Below are positions 1 through 10,491 of a stretch of DNA of 64,000 bases, piece by piece. A program made the translations under genes and the position numbers. The DNA comes from Tetracladium setigerum. Taxonomy: Eukaryota > Ascomycota > Leotiomycetes > Helotiales. The DNA is taken from positions 1,674,001 through 1,738,000 of the forward strand of contig PZJY01000009.1 of NCBI GenBank assembly GCA_031472005.1. The letters run 5' to 3'. The first letter of the stretch is position 1. The number at the start of each line of letters is the position of its first letter. The notes beneath the pieces were generated by a model that was not told where the DNA came from, searched no databases, and saw nothing but the letters and a program-made list of their open reading frames with translations.

Positions 1-2362
1 GATCCCAATCGAGGTGGTTCGAAATTGGTATGTATTCAACTCTACGAGAAATTTTGTTCTACACAGACGCAGAATTTACTTTGGCAGTGACTTTGGCTGA
101 CTGACATTTGAGAAGTAGGGGAAGTTTTAATAATCGCGATGTTCTCAAGTTTCCATCTGGATATGGGAGGGTCTTTGAGCATTCGCGGAGATTTGTTTGG
201 ATGGTCGAAATGACGGATCGGGTGGCAATTTTTGTTTTCAAATTTGATTTTCTTTTTTGTAGAAACGGGTTTATAGGTAAATTCTGTGAGCGTATGCTAT
301 TTTACTCTTGTCCAAAGTTTTGAATCGAATATTGGTGAAAAGTTGAGATTGCAGCGCTGTTATTCCCATGCAATTTTCATAGTGTGTCCGTAAACCTCGT
401 AATTTCGTTGTGACCACGCTGGACTGCGTGCTCTGATTTTAAGCAGGGTGTGGAGGATGTCCCTGGCAATGGGGTAGCATCATCGCCGCCACACTCTTGA
501 TTTCGAAATCGAGCTTCGCTCAACAGGTCGAAAGACTTCACTGCAACTCGAGCATCCAATGGAGACGACATCATCTTTCCAAAAAAGCCCAACTTGTCAA
601 CGGGCTGGCCGAACTCAGGGTAAGAATCCATGCTCACTTCGTGCTCTGCATACTCGGTTAATGATGTGGTCGGAGACGGTGGAAGATGCTATGCCCCTCT
701 TTCTCATCAGTCCTCGCGCAATAATGGGGAAGATAAGCCATTGCCCGCACCAAATCAGGATCTGTTGTGGCTTTTCTTCGCAGTTATCATGGTTCGACGT
801 CAAGCAAGAGCTGTCACTGCAAAATGTTTGAACCTCTGATGAATCGATATGTTCGCCCTGCTGGATAGGCTTGTTGTAGTCTACCCCTGCTACATGCATT
901 TACAATCATGTGATAAAGTTGAGCTATCAAAGAGCTTCGTGTTGGCAGTTAGCAATGACTGAGGGTGTGCTGACATATCTTGCAAACTTGCTGAGTGAGT
1001 TCACAACTGAAAGATCCCTGAATCTGAGACTCTGGCCGAGAAAAATGTTTGAATACATCAAGAAAGATGGGCTGATGTTGGAACAACATACTCGCTTCGG
1101 CACTCGACACCAGAAGGTGAAGTTACACTCTTTCCAGCTCCTGTAACTTGGGAGATTTTGGCTTGGCTAGCCGTACCTTGATCAATCGGACCACAACAAG
1201 ATTTGTCGCATGGTAGCCTGGCCCACTTGTTGGAAGTTGCTGGGCAGTAATAAAAGCAGGCGAGAATCTGGCTCTCATCAGAAAAAGTGTGACGGGATGC
1301 CCCCCATCCCCTTATCCGGAAGTTTACTTGACAAACAAAAGACTGTTTCCTGATCCACAAGCCGAACGGACGAGACGGACCGCACCAGTCGTTCGCATAA
1401 AGCCGACAGAATAAATCCCTCTTGGTTGTACAAACTGGCCTAGAACTGAGTGTAGCATAGTATGTTGTGCAGTTGCGCGTAAGGAAGAGGAGGTGCGGGA
1501 CGCGTGCGGGAGGAGCTGGAGCTGCAGAACACCTTCGCGACTTTCACGGAAGAGGCGTCCTGAAGCGCTGGAGATGCCGCAAAAATGAAGAAAAGAGACT
1601 GAAAAGACCTCTATCAACGCGTCTTTCCTTCCAATGCAAGCGTATGTGACTGTGACAACTTTGTGCACTGCACATTGAAGTGATGGACCTGAACATGCCA
1701 TGTCAGTCGCACGCCGAAAGAGTCCACAGTGACTTTCATTGGTTTGGCCAAAAATTGAGAGACATAAACCAACAACAGGCACAGGGCTGCAGGGCACAAC
1801 GGAATGAAGGCGCTGAAGTGTTGGATTTGACAACTTTGACATCCACAGCTCCGATCATGTTTCAGCGCATATGGTACCCATTGAAGAGAAAACAATGGCG
1901 ACTAGGTCCTACTGCGAGAGTTAGAACGAAGTAAATGCGGAAACCTTTTCTTTCCATGGGGAGCGATTGCTACTGATTTTCAGAAGTTGGAAGCATAAAG
2001 ATGTTCATTCAGGTTGGGCCTGGACATGGTTGGTACTCTGCAGGAGAGGATTTAATCGAAGGCACCTGCAGAGGAGGGCAGCGCTAGCGCCTAGAAGACA
2101 AGCTGGGGCGGCTACAGCGTTATTTAACCGCTTAACCGACTTGGCAACAGGGCAAGTCAACCTCATCAGCAGGCATTAACTTCACATAAAAAAGATGGGA
2201 ATCCAAACACCGGCACCATCGCACCACCAAAGTTTGGGAAACTCTTCAATTGATCAACCATTCTATCCTGCACCTTGAATCACACACCTTGCAGCTGACA
2301 AGCCAATGCTGTGCCCAGCTTCTTGAAAGTGTGCCCGATAACCTACCTTTCCCACAGCTTAG
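1..2362. other. Gene-poor left flank
   Basis: No convincing gene is visible apart from a weak minus-strand frame listed separately (377-700). Both strands carry only short, stop-interrupted frames with no recognisable domain. The last 150 bases, with CA-rich stretches, are probably the promoter and 5' leader of the MDM12 gene that starts at 2363. No repeat, RNA gene or transposon ends were seen. Confidence 0.5.
377..700 (-). CDS. Possible 3' exon of an unrecognised gene (weak)
   Basis: A minus-strand frame ends in TGA at 377 and reads back to a TAG at about 700 that could be a splice acceptor, with a CTGAT branch-like element about 20 nt upstream. The roughly 107-residue translation is mixed and protein-like, with segments such as SMDSYPEFGQPVDKLGFFGK. 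A second open minus frame (899-615), starting MHVAGVDYNKP, lies just upstream and could be an earlier exon. I found no donor that joins the two in phase; the best one (GTGCGG near 762) leaves the wrong phase. I do not recognise a family. It could be a chance frame, a decayed gene or a real gene with an unseen splice. Confidence 0.25.
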
Positions 2363-3584
2363 ATGTCTATTGACCTCAACTGGGAAACTCTGACGACGGG
2401 GCCAGATGGCGTCGCTTTAGCAGAGAGAATACGTGAGTTTGTGCATAGTAAGTTCCAGACGGTGACTCTCCCAAGATTCATCAAAAGTGTCAAGGTGCAC
2501 ACCTTTGAGTTTGGGTCAGTCGCGCCGGAACTGGAAATCAAGGATATCTGTGATCCCTTGCCCGACTTTTACGAAGAGACAGAAGAGAATTCAGGAGACG
2601 AGGAAGAAGCCGAGCGAGAAGGGTCGGGGTCTAAGAGCGATGAGTACGAAGAAGTCTTGAGAGAACGTCGGAGATTGGATAGGGTTGAGAGAACGAATGC
2701 ACCGTCGTTCATTGATACTCGTTCTTCCGGATTCAGATCAGCTTTGAATCTCGGAGAAACTGGCAGTCCGTTTCTAGGGGGAGGAACACCAGGCGTCCCA
2801 GGAGGAACTTCTAATCTTCATTACTTCCACTCTCATCTCGCCTCGGGATTGTCAGGGTCGCAAACACCTTTGGCTGCTGTTGCTGGTGCTCACCTCCCAA
2901 ATGGGTGGCCAGACTATTCGACTCTTCCTTCGACGAATCAGAAACGACATCGTCACACCGCTAGTAGCAGTTCTATCAGTCGCCCTTCAACCGGCGACCC
3001 TCGCAACAAACTTTGCACGAAAAGCAAGTGTTTCCACATTGGCAACCACCGTAACACCCACTACAAGACCTCAGACTAGAGAGGGCTTCCTCGAAGAACC
3101 TGTCGAAGAAGAACCAACATCACCTCTCCGGCGTTTCCGAGAACCCAGAGTTGAGGATCTGCAAACCGTGTTCCGAGTCCGATATTCTGGAGACATCAAA
3201 CTTTCCCTTACGGCTGAAATACTTCTCGACTACCCCATGCCAAGTTTCGTGGGCATACCGTTGAAGCTGAATATCACCGGGTTATCATTTGATGGGGTTG
3301 CTGTTCTGGCATACATTCGTAAGCGGGCACACTTTTGCTTCCTATCCCCTGAGGATGCCTGCACAGCTGTTGGTGCAGACGAATTGGAGGGAGAGCAAGC
3401 TGGTGGAATGAGGATGGGTGGGCTCCTACACGAAATCAAGGTCGAGAGTGAAATTGGGCAGAGAGAGAATGGCAAACAAGTGCTCAAGAATGTGGGAAAG
3501 GTAGAAAAGTTTGTTCTTGAACAGGTGAGGAGAATCTTTGAGGACGAGTTTGTCTATCCCAGCTTCTGGACTTTCTTAGTTTAG
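2363..3584 (+). CDS. MDM12: Mdm12, ERMES complex subunit (frame broken in the middle)
   Basis: Mdm12 is the cytosolic SMP-domain subunit of ERMES, which tethers the ER to mitochondria and moves phospholipids between them. The N-terminus (MSIDLNWETLTTGPDG, then a segment rich in VKVHTFEFGSVAPELEIKDI) is the family signature. It is followed by an acidic linker (EETEENSGDEEE), a long Ser/Thr-rich insert and the C-terminal SMP half, which ends in the typical VYPSFWTFLV. The first part is read in the frame of 2363. The C-terminal part (TRPQTREGFLEEP onward) is in the next frame. The switch must occur between about 2950 and 3045. No good GT-AG intron of suitable phase is present: candidates ending at 3024 have poor donors and would remove coding-like sequence. 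One surplus base, or two missing bases near 3011-3014 and 3031-3033, would restore the frame. Identity is secure; intactness is not. Confidence 0.9.
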
Positions 3585-3701
3585 ACCCACAAAGATGTCA
3601 CTTCTTCATTGAAAACAAAATAAAACCGTGATGATATCTTTGCACCTGACGCCCTCGCTATGCTTCACAGCTCGATAGAGTACTCGATAGCATCCATCTC
3701 A

Positions 3702-4514
3702 TTACTTCAGAGTCGCCTTGAACCCTTGATATGCCGAGTTCATGTCCAGCTCCATCTCCCTTGCCTGATCCTCGCTAACCTCCGCAGTTGCCTTCATCTG
3801 ATTCAAAGTGATCAACCACTGTACAATTTTTCCTCTTCCTTCGAAGTCGCGATCAGTCACTTTATTCACACTCTGAATAACATCGGAAAGTAGCGGATGG
3901 AGCTGATCCTTCGCCAAAAGTCCAAGTTTAAGAGCATCAAGAAAGGTGATGAAGTCTTGTGTAGCCTCAAGAATCAGGGTTCCATTCGTGCCACTTGAAC
4001 CTGTTGCTGCTGATACCATGGACGGATTTGTAGTGGTGATTAAGAGTCCAGTGCGGATGCGCTCTGTTGCTCGTGGTACTTCCATCTTCGCAAATCAGTG
4101 CCCATTCTGATAAATTGGATTGGAGAACTAACATCCCACTCGCTCTTGAAAGTTTCAAGATCCACAAATTCCTTCGCGACGACTTCATCAGTCAAGATAG
4201 CCTTGTACTGTTTCAATAATCGGTCGCATATTTCCGTATAGTCCGACTCTAAAATTGCATCCTTGAGAAATGCCTTTTCGAGTTCGTCTATAGTTATGAT
4301 TATACTAAAAACTTCGGCGAGCGAGTCTTGTAGATCCCGTTCTGCCCTGGTCTCTGATAGTTTGACTTCCTGGGTTGTGTATTAGACGCGATGTTTGTGG
4401 GTGGAGCTAGGTAAGAGAGAGATATGTTACCTCATCGAGATTTATGGTTGCCGAGAGCGAGCTGGGAATGTAACTGTGGGGTGTCGGAGCATATGCTTGT
4501 CGGTTCGAATACAT
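3702..4514 (-). CDS. VPS28: Vps28, ESCRT-I subunit
   Basis: Vps28 is a core subunit of ESCRT-I, which sorts ubiquitinated membrane cargo into multivesicular endosomes. Three exons: 4514-4431, 4369-4133 and 4085-3702, with introns of 61 and 47 nt (donors GTAACA and GTTAGT), giving 234 residues. The start MYSNRQAYAPTPHSY is typical of filamentous fungi. The N-terminal core carries the helical stretch around ITIDELEKAFLKDAI and YTEICDRLLKQYKAI. Exon 3 opens with MEVPRATERIR and contains the C-terminal four-helix bundle (LILEATQDFITFLDALKLG), which recruits ESCRT-II/III partners. The frame is continuous across both junctions. It is divergent from NOC2 with a 234-bp shared upstream region and convergent with MDM12. 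Confidence 0.95.
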
Positions 4515-4748
4515 AGTGCTTGATCGTATTGTTCAATACAAGCGTCGCGACTTTAAAATGTTGACGTTGATGATGGTGACCTACGCAACCAGAAATGTGG
4601 GGTGAGATACGAAGCTATACTGCCGCTCCAGACCGCCGTAAGAAATGGCACGATAGGTTTAGCGTCATAAAAAAGTTCCCAGACGAAAGCTCAGATTTGC
4701 TCAAGAACATCAAGTTGCACTCCCAATCGCAAAGCAACCACAAACACA
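4515..4748. promoter_or_regulatory. Shared divergent promoter region of VPS28 and NOC2
   Basis: Only 234 bases separate the two start codons, so both promoters must lie here or overlap the neighbouring leaders. No TATA box is obvious. The right half, just before the NOC2 ATG, is CA-rich (CAACCACAAACACA), a common fungal leader feature. The regulatory role is inferred from gene orientation only. Confidence 0.5.
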
Positions 4749-7073
4749 ATGGCAAAAGGCAGCAAGAAAGCGACTCGTAAATTCGAGAAAAATCATCTCA
4801 AGGATGCCCTTGAGAAGCGAAAGGAGGGCGCCAAAATCAAACAACGACAACAGATCAAGACGAAGCGACAAGCAAGAAATGCTAAAGATGCCGAGTTCTT
4901 GGGAAAGAAGGGTGCAGAGGAGGACCCTACTGTTAGCGCATCTGCGAAAGAAGATACCTTTGGAAAGATGAATGTGGATGATTTCTTCCAAGGTGGTTTT
5001 GAGATCCCTGAAAAGCCCAAGAAATCGAAATCGAAATCGAAGTCGAAGTCGGCCCCGGAGAAGCTTGGAAAGCGGAAGCGATCAGAGCCTGAAGAGGAAG
5101 AGGAAGATGACGACGACATTTCGGAAGCTTCGTCCCAGGAGGATGCTGTCTTGAGCGAGAGCGATGGTAGCGATATGGAGGACCTGACGGGCATGAGTAA
5201 AGGTGCAATGGATGCTTTGGCAGAGAAAGACCCGGAGTTTTACAAATACCTGAAAGAGAACGACCCTGAGGCATTGGACTTTGATGAAGATGCAGACCTT
5301 GCAGAGGTAGACGATTTGAGTGCAAGCGACAGCGATGCACAACCAAAGAAGAAGCAAAAGAAATCGAAGAAGGAAAAGGCAGCTGAGGCAGAGGCCGAAG
5401 ACTCTGCGGACGAGGTTCATGACCTGGCGGAGCTGACCAAGCCTATGGTTCTGAAATGGAAGAAGGCTATGTCGGAAGAGCACTCATTGCGAGCAATGAG
5501 ACAGGCCGTTCTCGCATTCCGAGCTGCCGCCCACGTCAACGAGGATGATGGGAAAGACTACAAATACACAATCTCAAACCCAGAGGTTTACCACGAATTA
5601 CTGGTCACCGCTCTTCAGATTGTGCCCGAGGTACTTAACCATCATCTTCCAGTCAAGGAGTTATCATCTGGCAAAGTTCGGGTTTCTACCGACTCGAAAA
5701 AGTTCAAGACTCTCACTCCACTACTCAAATCACATTCGTCCTCCGTCCATCACCTTCTGACCTCCCTCTCGGATGCCGCTACTCTCAAATTAACACTCTC
5801 ATCTATCACGCCACTTCTCCCTTACCTCCTTCCATTCAAGAAAGTCCTCAAAAATATCGTCAAGACTGTGGTCGACATTTGGTCTGATGCGTCAAGTACC
5901 GAAGCCACTCGAATCACCGCATTTCTGGTCATCCGTCGACTGATGGTGATTGGCGATGCTGGTCTACGAGAAGCCATTCTTAAAACTGTCTACCAGGGTC
6001 TGATTAAGGGCAGCAGGAGTACCACTGTCCACACCATCAACGGGATCAACCTCATGAAGAATTCGGCCGCCGAGTTGTGGGGAATTGATCCATCTATTGG
6101 GTACACCACTGGCTTCACCTTCATTCGACAGCTGGCTATTCATCTTCGAAACAGTATCACAAACAACCAAAAAGAATCTTACAAGACAGTGTACAATTGG
6201 CAATACGTTCACTCGCTTGATTTCTGGTCATGTGTGCTATCCGAGCAATGCAGTCCGATCAAAGAAGCTGAAGCTGGCAAGGAGTCAGAGTTGCGCCCTC
6301 TCATCTACCCCACTGTCCAGGTCACTCTAGGCGCCATGCGTCTCATTCCAACCTCGACCTACTTCCCCCTTCGTTTCCACCTCATTCGATCCCTTCTTAG
6401 GATATCACGGGCAACCGGTACATACATTCCGCTGGCGTCTGTTCTACTAGAAGTTCTTAATTCAGCCGAGATGAAGAAGCCACCAAAGCCAAGTACACAG
6501 AAGAGTCTCGACTTCGCATCCAACTACAAGGCGCAAAAGTCTTATCTCCGAACTAGGATCTATCAAGATGGTGTAGGCGAACAAGTTGCCGAGTTGATAT
6601 CGGAATTCTTCGTTCTGTGGTCAACAAGCATTGCCTTTCCCGAGTTGGCCCTCCCCGTTGTGGTGATGCTCAAGCGATGGCTCAAGGAGGTCAACAACAA
6701 GTCTTCTGGAAACAGAAATAACAAGATTAACTCCGGTTTCTTGCTCTTGATCCAGAAACTAGACGCAAACGGAAAGTGGATTGAGGAGAGGAGAGCAAAG
6801 GTTGACTTTGCACCAAACGATAGAGCAGGTGTAGACGGTTTTTTGAAAGGATTCGAGTGGGAAAAGACACCACTTGGTGCTTTTGTGGCAGGGCAGAGAA
6901 AGCAACGGGAGGAGAAGGCAAGGATGCTGGAAGCAGGCCGGAAGGAGGAGGAGAAGAAACGTAAGGAAGATCGGGAGAAGGAGGCTGCTAAGGAGGGCAG
7001 CGATGAAGATATGGAAGATGCGGAGGAGGATGACTCCGAGGCCGGTTTCGCATCGGAAGAGGATGATGAATAG
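4749..7073 (+). CDS. NOC2: Noc2, nucleolar complex protein 2
   Basis: Noc2 forms heterodimers with Noc1 and later Noc3 that accompany pre-60S ribosomal particles from nucleolus to nucleoplasm. One uninterrupted frame encodes 774 residues, close to the family's usual 700-780. The N-terminus is lysine-rich (MAKGSKKATRKFEKNHLKDA), followed by an (SK)n nuclear-localisation-like stretch and long acidic tracts. The conserved Noc2 domain occupies roughly residues 300-640, with AELWGIDPSIGYTTGFTFIR and a PLRFHLIRSL segment. The C-terminus is a charged coiled-coil tail (RKEEEKKRKEDREKEAAKEG) ending in acidic residues. The first ATG of the frame is used because the Lys-rich start matches the family. 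No introns or frame breaks. Confidence 0.95.
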   Translation: MAKGSKKATRKFEKNHLKDALEKRKEGAKIKQRQQIKTKRQARNAKDAEFLGKKGAEEDPTVSASAKEDTFGKMNVDDFFQGGFEIPEKPKKSKSKSKSKSAPEKLGKRKRSEPEEEEEDDDDISEASSQEDAVLSESDGSDMEDLTGMSKGAMDALAEKDPEFYKYLKENDPEALDFDEDADLAEVDDLSASDSDAQPKKKQKKSKKEKAAEAEAEDSADEVHDLAELTKPMVLKWKKAMSEEHSLRAMRQAVLAFRAAAHVNEDDGKDYKYTISNPEVYHELLVTALQIVPEVLNHHLPVKELSSGKVRVSTDSKKFKTLTPLLKSHSSSVHHLLTSLSDAATLKLTLSSITPLLPYLLPFKKVLKNIVKTVVDIWSDASSTEATRITAFLVIRRLMVIGDAGLREAILKTVYQGLIKGSRSTTVHTINGINLMKNSAAELWGIDPSIGYTTGFTFIRQLAIHLRNSITNNQKESYKTVYNWQYVHSLDFWSCVLSEQCSPIKEAEAGKESELRPLIYPTVQVTLGAMRLIPTSTYFPLRFHLIRSLLRISRATGTYIPLASVLLEVLNSAEMKKPPKPSTQKSLDFASNYKAQKSYLRTRIYQDGVGEQVAELISEFFVLWSTSIAFPELALPVVVMLKRWLKEVNNKSSGNRNNKINSGFLLLIQKLDANGKWIEERRAKVDFAPNDRAGVDGFLKGFEWEKTPLGAFVAGQRKQREEKARMLEAGRKEEEKKRKEDREKEAAKEGSDEDMEDAEEDDSEAGFASEEDDE

Positions 7074-7901
7074 ATTCCCTATTATTTATTTATCCCTTCT
7101 GGTGGGAGTTTGGAGTATCAAAAATACCGACTAGTGTCTTTGCTTCTTGTTGTGCTGGTATGCCTCCTTGCTCGGATTATGAGCGGTCTCCTAGATATGG
7201 GTGTTAATAAATTGATCTTGATGCCTCAATCCTTGGAATTTTAACCAGCTATTGTTGATCTCTTTGAGTTAGCTCGGCTACAACAACGACAGCGAGGCTA
7301 AAATCTTTGAACGAATGAAACATACATACCTACCTAGGCATGTTTACTGTATCCGAACAACGCATGCGTACTTTTCCTACTGTGTTTCTGTCGCGTTCCA
7401 GAATTGAAATGTTGTCAAGATTTGAAGAGGGGATTCTGGCATGATGTGTTATTCTCTATGTTTTGAATTCAAGGCTCAGTGAGTGATCTGGGTGAATAAA
7501 ACGCAAATCATGAGGGAGAGTGGGTGAGGTCAGAACAACGTGAATGTGAGGTGTGAGAAGGCACGCGTATGCCGGCTATTCGGTTAATAGCCCATGTCGG
7601 GTCTAGCGTCATGCGGCCGTGTTCCCGCGTCAATTCAGAACTTCAATTTGCAAACTTGATATGCTCAAACCATCTCCGACACTTTTCGAAATTGCGACCA
7701 ATTGATCCTGTTAATCTTTTGCCTCTGATATTCATCCCTGTGTCTTCCAGGGAATTCACTAGCGCTGTGGCGTTTTGCACAACCTGAATTTCCTCGCAGT
7801 TCTCTACCGAAGCGGTAATTGCGCCCGCTTGTGCGTGTCAACAACCCGCATTCTGCCAGCATCTTGAGAGCATCTTGACAGCATCTCGATAGCCAGTCAC
7901 A
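7074..7901. other. Intergenic: NOC2 3' end and Zn2Cys6 promoter
   Basis: No coding frame is supported. The left part should hold the NOC2 3' UTR. The right part is the upstream region and leader of the Zn2Cys6 gene at 7902, with a repeated ACAGCATC-like motif just before the ATG (7860-7890). No RNA gene or mobile element was seen. Confidence 0.5.
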
Positions 7902-9968
7902 ATGTCGGAGATGTACTCCAATGTCAATGACCAGGTGCATGATATGCAGGACATCCCACAGGTTCAGAAGGCACATCAAGCTTGTCTGACATGCAGAAAG
8001 CAGAAGCGGAAATGCGACAAGATCTTGCCTGCTTGCACGTTATGTGCCCGTATGAGTCGCCGATGTGACTACTCGAGCGTGTCTGCCCCCCCTTCAAACG
8101 AAGAATTTGCTACTTTACAGTTCAAGGTTATGGAACTTGAGTCGAAGTTGAACGGCACAAGATCTCTAGGTCATCCTAGTCCTAATTCTACAGCAACCTA
8201 TTCCATGAACACGCCAGCCATAAACACTTTTTCAGACCCACAAACGTTCGAGCATCAAGGCAATACATTTGCCCCTTCACCCACCAACGATTCGTGGATT
8301 GGGGTAAAGAACCGGTTCCCTACCATTGCATTTCTTGACAGCCAAGCATTTAGAGCTGGAGGGTATGCTCCCAATCCTTCTGCTTACTTCCTTCCTACTC
8401 ACTGACTATTCATGTAGGGTCAAAGTACCGGTTCCTGCACTTGATGTTCCAGTGGTGAGTTTTCATACGGCCTTGAATTTCTGGGCTTAGCCATTACTAT
8501 TACTAACTCTGGACAGGATGTTTTACGATTGTTGGAGGATGGACTTGCTCTCCCGGACGTTGTGGGCCAATACTTTGCAACCGTTCACCAATGGATGCCT
8601 ATAGTCTCATTAAAAAAACTCCATCGGTGGTTCGCGAACCCGACCTGGGAGGCTGGAACTGATATTGCTTGCTTGTTTCTCGCGATGAAACTCTTAGTTT
8701 CACCTCGACCACCTGATGGCAGCGATATCAATCAAATTCCGCTCTATCAATCCGCCAAACGCTTTATTACCTTACTTGAAAGTGCGGGTGCAGCTTCTCT
8801 AGCTGTTCTTCAAGCCAATATCTTGATAACGTGGTACGAATATGGCCATGCGATATATCCTGCAGCATACATGTCAGCAGGGTGGTGTGTCCGATATGGT
8901 AACTTACTCGGAGTCAATACAATTGATGAAGCACCACAGCTGCTCGCTCCACTCGTATATTTCCCTCCCCAATCTTTTCTTAAAGTTCTAGGTTAACGTC
9001 TGTAAGGGTACGTGGGTAGAACAGGAGGAACGAAAAAGAACCTGGTGGGGGTTTTGTTAGTCGATAGGATAGTGTCTATTGGTGGACAAGGACACATCAT
9101 AAATAGTCAAGAGCCCGACGAAACCACTCTACTACCAGCTGACGACCAAGCATGGGTAAAACAGAATTTCCCTGTACTCTTAAAAGCGTACTGCTAATAT
9201 CTGAACCAGGACCAAGGTGCGATAGGTCGTGTTGGTTATAGATCCGTCTCGACTCCAATCGATGAATATGTCTCTCCTTTCCCTCGACTATGTCAAGCTT
9301 CTTTGATGATAGGAAAAGTCATGGCCCACCATCATGGTCCGCCAATCGACTCCGAGACGGCGAGATTTAGTCTCGCAACCCAACTTCACGTCGACGCATC
9401 TCTCCTTGCGAGGAAATTGACCGAAGAAGCTGTCAATCCAAATGACTTTCTCTCTTTTGCGTCCCCGCTCGCCCTCACTTACTCGGCACTTTGCCTACTC
9501 TACGATGTTTACTCTTGTCCTGTTAGTATCAATACCGCTGGAAAGGCTTCTGTAACGACGGAAGCTGTTGCAATGCAAGCCCAGTCAATTGATGGGATTA
9601 AAACTGTTTCTCGAACCATCGTTGAATTCGCCAACAGGATTAACGAATCGACGTCGACGCCAGAAGATTTAGATCGGCTCAGTCCCATAGTCATGGATGC
9701 ATTATATTCCGCAGCCACAAACTATGCATGGCTCGTTCGTGAGAGCGGAGACGGAGAGTGTCAGACAGCTTTAGACAGTTTGAGAGATTGTCTGAAGAGA
9801 CTTGGTACCAAATGGCGAAGTGCATCGGAGTATTCGAGAATTTTGGAAGCTCAGGAGGTATGCGAAAATTCCTTTTTACGTGGACGTTCCGTTGGTTTTC
9901 CCCGTGCTAAACGAGACATAAACTTATTGGGCCTCTTTTAGTTCACGTACACCGTTGCCAGAACATGA
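7902..9968 (+). CDS. Zn2Cys6 fungal-specific transcription factor (one-base frameshift in exon 4)
   Basis: This is a predicted nuclear DNA-binding regulator of the Gal4 family; its targets are unknown. The binuclear zinc cluster is complete, with Cys28, 31, 38, 45, 48 and 55 in the CX2CX6CX6CX2CX6C pattern (ACLTCRKQKRKC onward). A short coiled linker and the middle homology (fungal_trans) region follow. Exons by hand: 7902-8362, 8418-8454, 8517-8954, 9007-9155, 9210-9857 and 9942-9968; all five introns are GT-AG. In exon 4 the signature EERKRTWWG and its continuation VLLVDRIVSIG are in different frames. One base is missing at the five-G run 9045-9049. With an extra G the motif reads through, and the next exons are all in phase to the TGA at 9966. 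As written, the protein is truncated. This may be a sequencing error or a young pseudogene. Confidence 0.85.
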
Positions 9969-10491
9969 GGCTCTGGTATTTATGATTTCATCGCCAAATT
10001 CAAAGTTGGAGATCGTATCGTTCGACTTTTATTGATCGAGGGTAAAAAATCGTATCGTTCAGGCTTTCTTGATCGAGCGGGTTGAGTATTGGTTGAATTT
10101 CTAGGATACCCGGGGCGTTATCGGAAAGCATCTGTCTTGGATGCAGATGTAACAGAGTATTTGGAGAGGTTCTGTTATATGTTCCAAGTTGGATCCAGCA
10201 ATCTGGTGGTTTGAGGGCATCAATTATTAGTGTAGTTATACATAGAATCAACGAATTACGAACAGACTAATTGAAGATGGGTTCTTTTATTTCTTTGAGA
10301 GTACGGAGTACTGGGTAATAAATGTCCAAAGTTTGGAGGGGGAAGTTGCAGCTAGTGTGGAAAGAGACTAGCGCCTCCAGGAACTCATCACGTCACTGAA
10401 CCTTTCTAAACGGCATTTCTCCTGCTTGTCAATCCCCACGCAGACAACCCTCCACGATCAATTGATCCATCAAACCACCCTCAACTTCAAC
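9969..10491. other. Intergenic with a short direct repeat
   Basis: Contains the 3' end of the Zn2Cys6 gene and the MCR1 promoter and leader. Two imperfect copies of an ATCGTATCGTTC...TTGATCGAG element lie at 10012-10040 and 10049-10077. No gene is supported. Confidence 0.5.

Noticed and set aside
1324..1842. A 172-codon minus-strand frame
   Set aside because: Composition and lack of any motif suggest a chance frame; overlapping frames on both strands are of similar quality.
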